A DNA stretch of 64,000 nucleotides from Ruixingdingia sedimenti (lineage in GTDB: Bacteria > Pseudomonadota > Alphaproteobacteria > Rhodobacterales > Rhodobacteraceae), in contig NZ_JAVKPH010000009.1 of NCBI RefSeq assembly GCF_031432425.1, positions 1 to 64,000 on the forward strand, written 5' to 3'. The notes beneath the pieces are model-generated. The model saw nothing but the letters and a program-made list of their open reading frames with translations, ran no database searches and was not told where the DNA came from. The position numbers and the translations under genes are program-made. The stretch's first letter is position 1; every line of letters starts with the position of its first letter. Positions 45,068 through 53,447 of this stretch are shown piece after piece.

Positions 45068-45114
45068 CCTCATGCACTGCGTGAAGCCTGTCCAGCTTCG
45101 CGCAGCGCATGAGG
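45068..45114. terminator. bidirectional hairpin between livM and bdhA
   Basis: A 19-base arm (45068-45086) pairs with 45096-45114 with one mismatch and one G-T pair; the loop is nine bases. The genes on either side converge, so it can serve both. No T-run is present. Confidence 0.65.
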
Positions 45115-45148
45115 TTCTTGCCGTAGCCCTTTGATTCCGGCCTGAAAC

Positions 45149-45922
45149 CTACAGCGCCGTCCAGCCGCCATCGACGCTGATCGTGGTGCCCGTCACCTGA
45201 TCCGCCGCGGCAGAGGCGAGGAACACCGCCGTCCCCCCGATCTGTTCCACCGTCGCGAACTGACCCGAGGGCTGGCGCGCCAGCATCACCTTGGCGATGA
45301 CGGTTTCGCGATCCATGTTGTGGACCTGCATCTGGTCGGGGATCTGCGCCTCGACGATGGGGGTCAGCACATAGCCCGGGCAGATCGCGTTGCAGGTGAT
45401 GCCCTGCCCCGCGCATTCCAGCGCCACGGTCTTGGTCAGCCCCACCACCCCGTGTTTGGCCGCGACATAGGCCGCCTTGTAGGGCGAGGCCGTCAGCCCA
45501 TGGGCCGAGGCGATGTTGATGATCCGCCCCCATCCCTTTTCCCGCATCCCCGGCAGCGCCGCGGCGGTGGTGTGGAAGGCGGAGGACAGGTTGATGGCGA
45601 TGATCGCATCCCATTTCGCGGCCGGGAACAGTTCGACCGGCGCGACATGCTGGATGCCGGCGTTGTTCACCAGAATGTCGCAGCCCCCGGCCTTTTCCAC
45701 CAGCGCGCGGCAGTCGTCGGGTTTCGACATGTCGGCGCCGATGTAACGGACGCGGACACCGTGATCACGGGCCAGCCGGTCGGCCAGCGCGTGGTCCTCG
45801 GGCCGGTCGGTGAAGGAGTTGACGACCAGATCGGCGCCCGCGCGCGCCAGTTCCTCGGCCACGCCCAATCCGATCCCGGAATTGGACCCGGTGACGATCG
45901 CGGTCTTTCCCCTGAGGCTCAT
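45149..45922 (-). CDS. bdhA: 3-hydroxybutyrate dehydrogenase
   Basis: This enzyme oxidises D-3-hydroxybutyrate to acetoacetate with NAD, in the use of poly-hydroxybutyrate stores. The 257-residue short-chain dehydrogenase has TGSNSGIG (11-18), NNAGIQHVAP, catalytic Ser/Tyr/Lys in ASAHGLTASPYKAAYVAAKHG, and the family mark QIPDQM near 196. Start at 45922 follows GAGGGAC. Upstream on the same strand lies a promoter and then an intrinsic terminator, so transcription of this gene may be attenuated. The polymer-related role is established for the family; substrate is inferred. Confidence 0.93.
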   Translation of the reverse strand: MSLRGKTAIVTGSNSGIGLGVAEELARAGADLVVNSFTDRPEDHALADRLARDHGVRVRYIGADMSKPDDCRALVEKAGGCDILVNNAGIQHVAPVELFPAAKWDAIIAINLSSAFHTTAAALPGMREKGWGRIINIASAHGLTASPYKAAYVAAKHGVVGLTKTVALECAGQGITCNAICPGYVLTPIVEAQIPDQMQVHNMDRETVIAKVMLARQPSGQFATVEQIGGTAVFLASAAADQVTGTTISVDGGWTAL

Positions 45923-45995
45923 GTGTCCCTCGCCTGTTGCGGATCAGGCCGACCATGCCCGCCACCGCGAAGGGGCGCAAGGGGAACACAGCGCC

Positions 45996-46024
45996 AAAAA
46001 AAACGCCGGCACGAGGCCGGCGTT
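45996..46024 (-). terminator. intrinsic terminator upstream of bdhA
   Basis: The stem 46002-46010 pairs with 46016-46024 without mismatch. Reading leftwards it is followed by an uninterrupted T tract (46003-45996). It is the strongest terminator in the window, and no protein gene lies before it on that strand. Confidence 0.88.
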
Positions 46025-46070
46025 GAGTATTGAGGCAGGTTTCATACAGGCAAGAAACCTATCGAGCAGT
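45996..46070 (-). ncRNA. candidate small RNA or attenuated leader of bdhA
   Basis: A leftward transcript of about 75 nt is predicted from near 46070. Its promoter is TTGGAA-N17-TATATA. It contains a hairpin (AGGTTTC with GAAACCT, 46037-46060) and ends in a strong terminator: stem AACGCCGGC with GCCGGCGTT, loop of five bases, then eight T in the RNA-like strand. The bdhA start is 73 bases further on, so this may be a free small RNA, or a leader that stops transcription before bdhA. A 33-codon frame (MKPASILNAGL...) starts inside it and runs through the terminator; it is probably not a gene. I recognise no known RNA family. Confidence 0.7.
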
Positions 46071-46076
46071 AAGATT

Positions 46077-46105
46077 TATATAGCGCCTATGTGCGCGGCT
46101 TCCAA
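46077..46105 (-). promoter_or_regulatory. strong sigma70-type promoter for the small RNA/bdhA leader
   Basis: Read leftwards, TTGGAA (46105-46100) and TATATA (46082-46077) are separated by exactly 17 bases. The region around it is AT-rich in a GC-rich genome. It is among the best consensus promoters in the window. Confidence 0.72.
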
Positions 46106-46183
46106 GCTAAAAGTTTGAACCCCCGCGCCGGGGCGGCTAGGGTCGCGGGCAGGCGAACACGGCTTTGCAGGACTGTCCCCGAC

Positions 46184-48001
46184 ATGAGAAAGCAGAATTT
46201 CGGCGCGCTGCGTCTGGTCCCGGCCCTGCTGGCGGCGGGGGTTCTGGCCTGTGCGGCGGCGGCGGAACCGACGCCCCGGCACGGCATCGCGATGTATGGC
46301 GAACCCGCGCTAGCCCCTGATTTCATTGCACTTCCCCAGGTGAACCCGGATGCGCCCAAGGGCGGGCGGATCGTCTTTGGCGAAACAGGGGGCTTCGATT
46401 CGCTCAACCCGTTCATCCTCAAGGGCCGCGCGCCCTGGGGGGTGGCGAGCTTCACGGTCGAAACCCTGCTCGGGCGGGCGTGGGACGAGCCCTTCACGCT
46501 CTACGGTCTGCTGGCGGAAAGCGTGATCACGGATGAGGCGCGAACTCACGTGGAATTCATCCTGCGTGAGTCGGCGCGATTCGCGGATGGCAGTCCGGTG
46601 ACGGTCGAGGATGTGATCTGGTCCTTCCACATGCTCGGCGAAAAGGGCGCGCCGCGGTTCCATGCCGCGACGCAGAAGGTGGCGCAGGTGGTACAGACGG
46701 GGCCGCGGTCGGTGCGGTTCGATTTCGCCGTGGCGGACCGCGAACTGCCGCTGATCCTCGGCCTGCGGCCGATTCTCAAGAAGGCGCAATGGGATGGGCG
46801 CGATTTCGCCGCCTCGGGGCTGGAGCCGCCGATGGGGTCGGGCCCCTATGTCGTGGCCGCGCAGGAACCCGGACGCTTCATCACCTTCCGCCGCAACCCC
46901 GACTGGTGGGGCAAGGATCTGCCCTACAACCGGGGCCAGCACAATTTCGACGAGATTCGCTTCGACTACTTTTCCGATGCGAATGCGGTGTTCGAGGCGT
47001 TCAAGGCCGGTGTGATCACGAGCTTCCGCGAAACCTCCGCCGCGCGGTGGGCCACGGCCTATGACTTCGACCGTGTGGCCTCGGGCGCGGTGGTGAAGTC
47101 GGAGATTCCGCACGGGCGGCCCTCGGGCATGTCGGGGCTGGCGTTCAACACCCGCCGCCCCGTGTTCACCGACTGGCGCGTGCGCGAGGCGCTGATCCAG
47201 GCGTTCAATTTCGAGTTCATCAACACCACGCTCAACGGCGCGGTGGAACCCCGCATCGCTTCGGTCTTTTCCAACGCGCCGCTGGCGGGGGGGCCGGGGC
47301 CGGCGGCGGGCGCGGTGCGCGACCTGCTGTTGCCCTTTGCCGACAGCCTGCCCCCCGGCGCGCTGGAAGGCTATGCCCTGCCCGCCACCGACGGCACCGC
47401 CGCCAACCGCGCCGGCATCCGCCGCGCCATCGCGCTGATGGCAGAGGCGGGCTGGACGGTGCAGGAGGGGCAGATGAAGGATGCGGCGGGCACCCCCTTC
47501 ACCTTCGAGATCCTGTTGCCGCAGGGCGCGGCGGAAATGCGGGCGGTGGTCAACATCTATGCCGCGGCACTCGACCGGATGGGGATCGCGCCGCGCGTGG
47601 CGCTGGTGGACCCGGCACAGTATCAGGCGCGCACCGCCGCCTATGATTTCGACATGACGCCCTGGACGGTGGCGGTGTCGCTGTCGCCGGGCAACGAACA
47701 GCGGCTCTACTGGGGCCGGTTCGGGGTGGAGGCGCCCGGCACGCGCAACCTGCCCGGGATCGACAGCCCGGCGGTGGAGGCGATGATCGACCGCATGCTG
47801 ACCGCCACCGACCCGGCCGATTTCACCGCCGCGGTACAGGCGCTCGACCGTGCGCTGACGGCGGGGCGCTATGCCATCCCGCTGTGGTTCGCCGACCGCG
47901 GCCGCATCGCCCATGACAGCCGCCTGCGCTACCCCGACCATCTGCCGGTCTATGGCGACTGGCAGGGCTTCCAGCCCGAGGTCTGGTGGTATGCCGAATG
48001 A
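46184..48001 (+). CDS. peptide/oligopeptide ABC transporter binding protein
   Basis: This 605-residue protein is a family 5 extracellular solute-binding protein similar to YejA-type proteins. A signal peptide (about residues 1-27) is followed by RHGIAMYGEPALAPDF, then conserved segments PKGGRIVFGE, SFTVETLLGRAWDEPFTLYGLLAES and PSGMSGLAFNTRRPVFTDWRVREAL. It probably delivers peptides to an ABC importer, but no permease or ATPase gene is adjacent, so it is an orphan binding protein here. The ATG at 46184 gives a normal signal sequence. A small entericidin gene follows. Confidence 0.9.
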   Translation: MRKQNFGALRLVPALLAAGVLACAAAAEPTPRHGIAMYGEPALAPDFIALPQVNPDAPKGGRIVFGETGGFDSLNPFILKGRAPWGVASFTVETLLGRAWDEPFTLYGLLAESVITDEARTHVEFILRESARFADGSPVTVEDVIWSFHMLGEKGAPRFHAATQKVAQVVQTGPRSVRFDFAVADRELPLILGLRPILKKAQWDGRDFAASGLEPPMGSGPYVVAAQEPGRFITFRRNPDWWGKDLPYNRGQHNFDEIRFDYFSDANAVFEAFKAGVITSFRETSAARWATAYDFDRVASGAVVKSEIPHGRPSGMSGLAFNTRRPVFTDWRVREALIQAFNFEFINTTLNGAVEPRIASVFSNAPLAGGPGPAAGAVRDLLLPFADSLPPGALEGYALPATDGTAANRAGIRRAIALMAEAGWTVQEGQMKDAAGTPFTFEILLPQGAAEMRAVVNIYAAALDRMGIAPRVALVDPAQYQARTAAYDFDMTPWTVAVSLSPGNEQRLYWGRFGVEAPGTRNLPGIDSPAVEAMIDRMLTATDPADFTAAVQALDRALTAGRYAIPLWFADRGRIAHDSRLRYPDHLPVYGDWQGFQPEVWWYAE

Positions 48002-48054
48002 TGCCCTATATTATCCACAGGCGGAGGATACCGCGCACGAGGCATGAGGCAGAC

Positions 48055-48171
48055 ATGAAGAAGATCATCGGGACCGCGCTGGTGCTGCTGGCGCTTGGCG
48101 CATGCAATACGGTGGACGGCGTGGGCCGTGACATTTCGGGCGCGGCGGTGACGGTGCAGGGCTGGTTCTGA
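48055..48171 (+). CDS. entericidin A/B family lipoprotein
   Basis: This 38-residue peptide is a membrane lipoprotein of the entericidin family: MKKIIGTALVLLALGAC gives the lipobox with Cys17, followed by NTVDGVGRDISGAAVTVQ, the family core. Entericidins in E. coli act as an antidote/toxin pair linked to stationary phase. Only one member is present here, so no pair can be claimed. The ATG at 48055 is preceded by GAGGCAGAC. It is easily missed because of its size. Confidence 0.85.
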   Translation: MKKIIGTALVLLALGACNTVDGVGRDISGAAVTVQGWF

Positions 48172-48285
48172 CGGCACGCCCGGGCGCATGGGTTCAGCCG
48201 GAATTTGCCGTCGCCCGGCCGACAGGCTACAAGCGGCCGGGGCGTTGCGGGGCCCGCAGGTGGGCGTAGGGGCATGGGGGCCGGC

Positions 48286-48924
48286 ATGACGCAGGTGACA
48301 CTCGACATCTTTTCCGATCCGGTCTGCCCCTGGTGCATGATCGGCAAGGCCAATCTGGACCGCGCGCTGGAACAGCGCCCCGGCCATCCCTTCCGCATCG
48401 AATGGCACCCGTTCCAGCTGAACCCCGACCTGCCCCCCGGCGGCGTGGACCGGCGCGACTATCTGGAGGCCAAGTTCGGCGGCCAGGCCCGCGCGGTGGA
48501 GATCTACGCCCAGGTGATGCGCGCGGCAGAGGCCGCGGGGGTGGACATCAACCTCGACCGCATGGCGGTGCAGCCGAACACGCTCGACGCCCACCGGCTG
48601 ATCCACTGGGCGGGGATCGAGGGGCGGCAGAACGCGGTGGTCGCGGCGCTGTTCCGCGCCTATTTCCGCGACGGCCGGGACATCGGCGATGCCGCGGTGC
48701 TGGCCGGGATCGCGGCAGAGGCGGGGATGGAGGGCGCGATGGTCGCGCGCCTGCTGGCCACCGATGCCGACCGCGACGCCATCGCCGCACGCGACAGCCA
48801 CGCCCGCCAGCGCGGGGTGAACGCGGTGCCGACCTTCCTCGTCGCCAACCAGTATGTGGTTTCCGGCGCGCAACCGCCCGCCTTCTGGCTCCAGGTCATC
48901 GACGAACTCGCCGCGGTGCGCTAG
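48286..48924 (+). CDS. DsbA-family oxidoreductase (FrnE type)
   Basis: This 212-residue protein has a thioredoxin-like fold with a CPWC active site (in SDPVCPWCMIGK near residue 12) and the cis-Pro region NAVPTFLVANQYVVSGAQP near 177. It belongs to the FrnE / 2-hydroxychromene-2-carboxylate isomerase branch of DsbA proteins. There is no signal peptide, so it acts in the cytoplasm. FrnE proteins have been linked to disulfide isomerase activity and stress resistance. I chose the ATG at 48286; another in-frame ATG four codons upstream is possible. Confidence 0.88.
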   Translation: MTQVTLDIFSDPVCPWCMIGKANLDRALEQRPGHPFRIEWHPFQLNPDLPPGGVDRRDYLEAKFGGQARAVEIYAQVMRAAEAAGVDINLDRMAVQPNTLDAHRLIHWAGIEGRQNAVVAALFRAYFRDGRDIGDAAVLAGIAAEAGMEGAMVARLLATDADRDAIAARDSHARQRGVNAVPTFLVANQYVVSGAQPPAFWLQVIDELAAVR

Positions 48925-49057
48925 CCGCCGCCATGGCCCGTCGCGGGCCGCTGTGCGGACCGGCGCCAACCTGCCCCCCGACCTGTGCGGCCCCGCACCC
49001 CTGCGCCCCCCCGGGCGGGTGCTGGCGCCCGGGCGTTTTGCGGCGTACTAGGCTGAC

Positions 49058-50302
49058 ATGACCCATACGCCGCCCCAGTCCGCCCCGCCCTCCGCGCATC
49101 GTCTGTCGCTGCTCGAATTCGTCGTGCTGGTGGCGCTGCTGTTTTCCACCGTCGCCTTTTCCATCGACGCGATGCTGCCGGCGCTGCCGGAAATCGCCGG
49201 CGAACTGACACCGGCCAACCCCAACCGGGCACAGCTGATCCTGACGAGCTTCGTCTTCGGCATGGGGCTCGGCACCTTCGTGGCGGGGCCGCTGTCCGAC
49301 AGGCTGGGACGGCGCGCGGTGATCATCGGCGGCGCGGCGCTTTACTGCGTGGGCGCGCTGGTGGCCTGGCAGGCGGATTCGCTCGAGGCGATCCTGGCCG
49401 CGCGGCTGGTGCAGGGCCTGGGGGCGGCGGGGCCGCGGATCGTCACCATCGCCATGCTGCGCGACCTTTACGCCGGCCGGCAGATGGCGCGGATCATGTC
49501 GATCGCGATGATCGTCTTCGCGCTGGTGCCCGCAGTGTCGCCCGCGCTCGGCGCGGTGATCATCGGCTTTGCCGGCTGGCGGTCGATCTTCCTCGCCTTC
49601 CTGCTGTTCGCGGCGGTCTCGGTCGGCTGGCTCTGGCTGCGCCAGCCCGAAACGCTGCCGCTGTCGGCCCGCCGCCCGCTCGCCCCCCGCGCGCTGCTGG
49701 CCTCGGCGCGCGAGGTGGTGGCGCATCCGGTGGTGCGCATCAGCGTGGCGGCGCAGGGGCTGGTGTTCGGGGCGATGTTCGGCACGCTGTCCTCGGTCCA
49801 GCAGCTTTTCGACCAGACCTACGGACGGGGCGACAGCTTTCCGCTGTGGTTCGCGCTGATCGCGGGGCTGGCGGGCATGGCGAGCATGATCAACGCCTCG
49901 CTGGTGGTGCGGCTCGGCATGCGGCGGATGGCGCGCGGCTCGCTGGCGTTGCAGGTGGCGATGTCGGGCACGATGGCGGTGCTGACGGCGACCGGGGTGG
50001 TGCCGGCGGGGCTCGCCTTCCCGGTGTTCATGATCTGGATGGTGGGCGTGTTCTTCATGGTTGGGCTGACGCTCGGCAACATCAACGCGCTGGCGATGGA
50101 ACCGATGGGCCATATCGCGGGCATGGCGGCCTCTGTCACCTCGTCGCTGGCCACGGTGATGGGGGTGCTGATCGCGGCGCCGGTGGGGCTGGCCTTCGAC
50201 GGCACCGCGCTGCCGCTGTCGGCCAGCGTGGCGGTGCTGGCGCTGCTGGCCTTCCTGCTGCTTGGCCGCCTGCCGCATTCCGGGCCCCCTGCCCGGCTGT
50301 AG
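49058..50302 (+). CDS. Bcr/CflA family multidrug efflux transporter
   Basis: This 414-residue inner-membrane protein is a major facilitator with 12 predicted segments. Features of drug-proton antiporters of the Bcr/CflA type are FSIDAMLPALPEIAGEL in the first segment, GPLSDRLGRR between segments 2 and 3, and RDLYAGRQMARIMS between 4 and 5. Such proteins export bicyclomycin, chloramphenicol or sulfonamides, but substrates cannot be read from sequence. It stands alone, convergent with tyrS, with a repeat copy between. Confidence 0.9.
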   Translation: MTHTPPQSAPPSAHRLSLLEFVVLVALLFSTVAFSIDAMLPALPEIAGELTPANPNRAQLILTSFVFGMGLGTFVAGPLSDRLGRRAVIIGGAALYCVGALVAWQADSLEAILAARLVQGLGAAGPRIVTIAMLRDLYAGRQMARIMSIAMIVFALVPAVSPALGAVIIGFAGWRSIFLAFLLFAAVSVGWLWLRQPETLPLSARRPLAPRALLASAREVVAHPVVRISVAAQGLVFGAMFGTLSSVQQLFDQTYGRGDSFPLWFALIAGLAGMASMINASLVVRLGMRRMARGSLALQVAMSGTMAVLTATGVVPAGLAFPVFMIWMVGVFFMVGLTLGNINALAMEPMGHIAGMAASVTSSLATVMGVLIAAPVGLAFDGTALPLSASVAVLALLAFLLLGRLPHSGPPARL

Positions 50303-50321
50303 TGCAGGCGGCGCGTGCGGG

Positions 50322-50427
50322 AGCCTCCGGCGGGGATATTTAAGGACAGAAAGTGACAGGGGGCACGCCGCTTCTTTATTTTCTGTCCATAAATATCCCG
50401 GGGGGTCCGGGGGGCTGGCCCCCCGGC
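50322..50427. repeat. dispersed inverted repeat, copy
   Basis: The core is 50334-50398. The left arm reads GGATATTT then GGACAGAAAGTGA, and the right arm mirrors it with TATTTTCTGTCC. The CCTCCGGCGG flank is on the left and the long GGGGTCCGGGG...CCCCCC flank on the right. It lies between convergent genes. Confidence 0.88.
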
Positions 50428-50458
50428 GCCGTCATGGACGCAACAGCAACATCTGACT

Positions 50459-51709
50459 TCAGCCGATCACCACCCGCGCATGGCGCTTGCGGCCCGCGGT
50501 CAGTTTCAGCGCATCGGCCAGATCGCCCGCGCGCACCAGCTGCCCCGCATCCAGCACGGGTTCGTCGTTCAGCCGCGCGCCGCCCTCGGCGATCAGGCGT
50601 TTCGCGTCCTTGCCCGATTTCGCCAGCCCGGTGCGCACGAAAAGCTGCGCCACGCTGATCCCCTCGGCCAGTTCGTCGGGGGCGAGCGTCAGGGTCGGCA
50701 GGTCCTCGCCCAGGCCGCCCTTCTCGAACACCTCGCGCGCCGTCGCTTCTGCCGCCGCAGCGGCCTCCGCCCCGTGCAGCAGCGCCGTGACCTCGTTGGC
50801 CAGGATCACCTTGGCGGCGTTGATCTCTGCCCCCTGCAACGCGCCGAGGCGGTCGCATTCCTCCACCGGCAGTTCGGTGTAGAGTTTCAGGAACCGGCCC
50901 ACATCGGCATCGGTGGTGTTGCGCCAGAACTGCCAGAACTCGTAAGGGCTCAGCATCTCGCCGTTCAGCCAGACCGCGCCGGAGGCCGACTTGCCCATCT
51001 TGCGCCCGTCGGATGTGGTCAAAAGCGGCGAGGTCAGGCCCCAGATTTCCGCATCCAGCACCCGGCGCGTCAGGTCGATCCCGTTGACGATATTGCCCCA
51101 CTGGTCCGACCCGCCCATCTGCAACCGGCAGCCGTAGCGGCGATAAAGTTCCAGAAAGTCATAAGCTTGCAGGATCATGTAGTTGAATTCGAGGAACGAC
51201 AGCGACTGTTCGCGATCCAGCCGCGACTTGACCGATTCGAACGACAGCATCCGGTTGACGCTGAAATGCCGCCCGATGTCGCGCAGAAAGTCGAGGTAGT
51301 TCAGGCTGTCGAGCCATTCGGCGTTGTTGAGCATGATCGCATCCGCCGGCCCGTCGCCATAGCTGAGGTAGCGGGCGAACACCTGCTTCATCCCGGCGAT
51401 GTTGGCGTCGATCCGGTCGGGCGTCAGCAGGGGCCGTTCTTCCGACCGGAACGAGGGATCGCCCACCTTGGTCGTGCCCCCGCCCATCAGCGTGATCGGC
51501 CTGTGCCCGGTCTTTTGCAGCCAGCGCAGCATCATGATGTTGAGCAGATGCCCCACATGCAGCGAGGCCGCCGTCGCGTCATAGCCGATATATGCCGGCA
51601 CCACACCCTGCACGAGCGCTTCGTCCAGCGCCTGGTAATCGGTGCAGTCGGCCAGATAGCCGCGCTCGATCATCACGCGCAGGAAATCGGATTTGGCATG
51701 GTAGGTCAT
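50459..51709 (-). CDS. tyrS: tyrosyl-tRNA synthetase
   Basis: TyrS charges tRNA-Tyr. The 416-residue class I synthetase has the HIGH-type motif HVGH (51-54), the KMSKS-type loop KMGKS (237-241) and a C-terminal S4 RNA-binding domain (about 345-410). The tyrosine pocket motif includes [26 protein letters not shown] near 181. I chose the ATG at 51709 (MTYHAKSDF) for family agreement over upstream ATGs. It is divergent from anmK, an arrangement common in this group. Confidence 0.97.
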   Translation of the reverse strand: MTYHAKSDFLRVMIERGYLADCTDYQALDEALVQGVVPAYIGYDATAASLHVGHLLNIMMLRWLQKTGHRPITLMGGGTTKVGDPSFRSEERPLLTPDRIDANIAGMKQVFARYLSYGDGPADAIMLNNAEWLDSLNYLDFLRDIGRHFSVNRMLSFESVKSRLDREQSLSFLEFNYMILQAYDFLELYRRYGCRLQMGGSDQWGNIVNGIDLTRRVLDAEIWGLTSPLLTTSDGRKMGKSASGAVWLNGEMLSPYEFWQFWRNTTDADVGRFLKLYTELPVEECDRLGALQGAEINAAKVILANEVTALLHGAEAAAAAEATAREVFEKGGLGEDLPTLTLAPDELAEGISVAQLFVRTGLAKSGKDAKRLIAEGGARLNDEPVLDAGQLVRAGDLADALKLTAGRKRHARVVIG

Positions 51710-51773
51710 GGCGTCATCATCCATATTTCGGCTGCGCGCCGGTATAGCGGCGGCGGGGGGCGAGGGGAAGCGC

Positions 51774-52892
51774 ATGTTGAAGAAAGGGCCGGTCTGGGCG
51801 CTTGGCGCGATGTCGGGGACCTCGATGGATGGCGTCGATGCCGCGATGGTGCTGACCGACGGCGAAAACGTGCTGGAATTCGGCCCGACCGCCTACCGGC
51901 CCTATGGCGATGCCGAACGCGCCGTGATCCGCGCCGCCCTTGGCCGCTGGCCGGGCGATCCGGGCGTGGCCGCGGCCGCCGAGGTGGTCGAGGCCGCGCA
52001 TGCCGAACTTCTGGCGCGGTTCACGGGGGCGGAACTGGCGGGGTTCCACGGCCAGACGCTGGCGCATGACCCGGGCGCGGGGCGCACGCATCAGGCCGGG
52101 AACGGCGCGATCCTGGCAGAGGTTCTGGGCCTGCCCGTGGTCTGGGATTTCCGCACCGCGGATATGCGGTTCGGCGGTCAGGGCGCGCCGCTGGCGCCGT
52201 TCTATCATTTCGCGCTGGCGCGGCGGATGCGGGCCACGGGGCCGGTGGTATTCCTGAACCTCGGCGGTGTGGGCAACCTGACCTGGGCGGACCCGCGCCA
52301 CGACCGGCCGGAGGCCGAGGGCGCGCTGCTGGCCTTCGACACCGGGCCGGCGAATGCGCCGATCGACGACCTGATGCAGGCGCGCCGGGGCCTGCCGCGC
52401 GACGAGGGCGGCGCGCTGGCCGCCACGGGGCGGGTGGATGGGGGCGTGATCGCGGATTTCCTGCGCCATCCGCATTTCGCAGCCTCGCCGCCGAAGTCGC
52501 TGGACCGGAACGCATTTCCCGATCTTGCGGCGGCGCTGGCGCGGCTGGACGATGCCGATGCTGTGGCCACGGCGACGGCGGCTGCGGCGGCCGCGGTCGC
52601 GGCGGGGTTCGATCACCTGCCGGCACGGCCCGGGGTGATGCTGGTCACGGGGGGCGGGCGGCTCAACCCGGTGCTGATGGCGATGCTGGCCGACAGGCTG
52701 CCCGGCGTCGCGGTGCTGGCGGTGGAAGAGGCGGGCTTCGACGGCGACATGCTGGAGGCGCAGGCCTTCGCCCATCTGGCGGTGCGGGTGGCGCGGGGGC
52801 TGCCGACATCCGGGCCCGGCACCACCGGGGTGGCGGCGGCGGTGGGCGGCGGGCAGATCAGCCGGCCCGGGGCGCTGGCCGTGCGGGCCTGA
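51774..52892 (+). CDS. anmK: anhydro-N-acetylmuramic acid kinase
   Basis: AnmK phosphorylates 1,6-anhydro-MurNAc to MurNAc 6-phosphate in the recycling of cell-wall fragments. The 372-residue protein has the phosphate loop [11 protein letters not shown] (12-22), [21 protein letters not shown] near 124, NLGGVGNL near 162 and [13 protein letters not shown] near 185. Start at 51774 follows GAGGGGAAGCGC. No murQ or other recycling gene is adjacent. A perfect 10-bp hairpin follows just after the stop. Confidence 0.95.
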   Translation: MLKKGPVWALGAMSGTSMDGVDAAMVLTDGENVLEFGPTAYRPYGDAERAVIRAALGRWPGDPGVAAAAEVVEAAHAELLARFTGAELAGFHGQTLAHDPGAGRTHQAGNGAILAEVLGLPVVWDFRTADMRFGGQGAPLAPFYHFALARRMRATGPVVFLNLGGVGNLTWADPRHDRPEAEGALLAFDTGPANAPIDDLMQARRGLPRDEGGALAATGRVDGGVIADFLRHPHFAASPPKSLDRNAFPDLAAALARLDDADAVATATAAAAAAVAAGFDHLPARPGVMLVTGGGRLNPVLMAMLADRLPGVAVLAVEEAGFDGDMLEAQAFAHLAVRVARGLPTSGPGTTGVAAAVGGGQISRPGALAVRA

Positions 52893-52919
52893 AAAGGCCC
52901 GGCGGGCGACCGCCGGGCC
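52892..52919. terminator. bidirectional terminator between anmK and DUF465
   Basis: The stem 52896-52905 pairs perfectly with 52910-52919 (loop of four). Reading leftwards it is followed by TTTT, making it an intrinsic terminator for the DUF465 gene; for anmK it is a T-less hairpin four bases after the stop. Confidence 0.75.
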
Positions 52920-52980
52920 GGGACGATCTGCCGCACCCCGCCGGGCCCGAAAACGGCCCCGAACGGGGTGCAGCGCGGGC

Positions 52981-53223
52981 TCAGGCCGCCGCCGACAGCG
53001 CCCGGGCGATCTGGTCCTTGATCGACAGACGGCGCTTGCGCAGCTCGTTTTCCACCAGCTGGTCCACCGGGTCGATCTTGGTTTCGGCGCGGTGAACCTG
53101 ATCGTTCACCGTGTCATATTCATCAAGCAGGCGGGCGAAATGCGCGTCGGAAACCTTGAGCGCATGGATGGCATCGGCCTTGCCCGGGAATTCCTCGGCC
53201 AGCGTATGGGGGGTGTTCGACAT
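52981..53223 (-). CDS. DUF465 (YdcH-type) protein
   Basis: This 80-residue protein is a short, mostly helical member of the YdcH/DUF465 family. It has the family pattern FARLLDEYDTVNDQVHRAE in the middle and ELRKRRLSIKDQI near the end, where a conserved Lys-Asp-X-Ile pattern is typical. Function is unknown in the family. An AGGACATC ribosome binding site precedes the ATG at 53223. It is followed by its own intrinsic terminator, so it is a one-gene unit. Confidence 0.92.
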   Translation of the reverse strand: MSNTPHTLAEEFPGKADAIHALKVSDAHFARLLDEYDTVNDQVHRAETKIDPVDQLVENELRKRRLSIKDQIARALSAAA

Positions 53224-53447
53224 GATGTCCTCCGGTTTGATCCCGAGTCATCTAGCCCTTCCGATGGCGCCCCGCCAGTGCCCGGCTCGCATATCCGTGA
53301 ACGCCCCGTTACCGCGCTTGTGCCAGGGCGGGCGATCTGCCAGCTATGGCCCCGCCCGGCGTGGCGGACTGGGGCCGCGAAAAAGCCGCGACGGAAACGG
53401 CCCGCCCGCGCGTAGAAGGACGAGTGCCACCCAGGGAAGGGACCCAC

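Noticed and set aside
45890..45994. 33-codon frame MKPASILNAGL... inside the small RNA region running toward bdhA
   Set aside because: It runs through the terminator stem and T-tract, has no ribosome binding site of quality, and its content is explained by the hairpin. It was not listed as a gene.
48055..48171. Entericidin toxin-antidote pair
   Set aside because: Only one short lipoprotein is present. No second gene follows in the next 100 bases.
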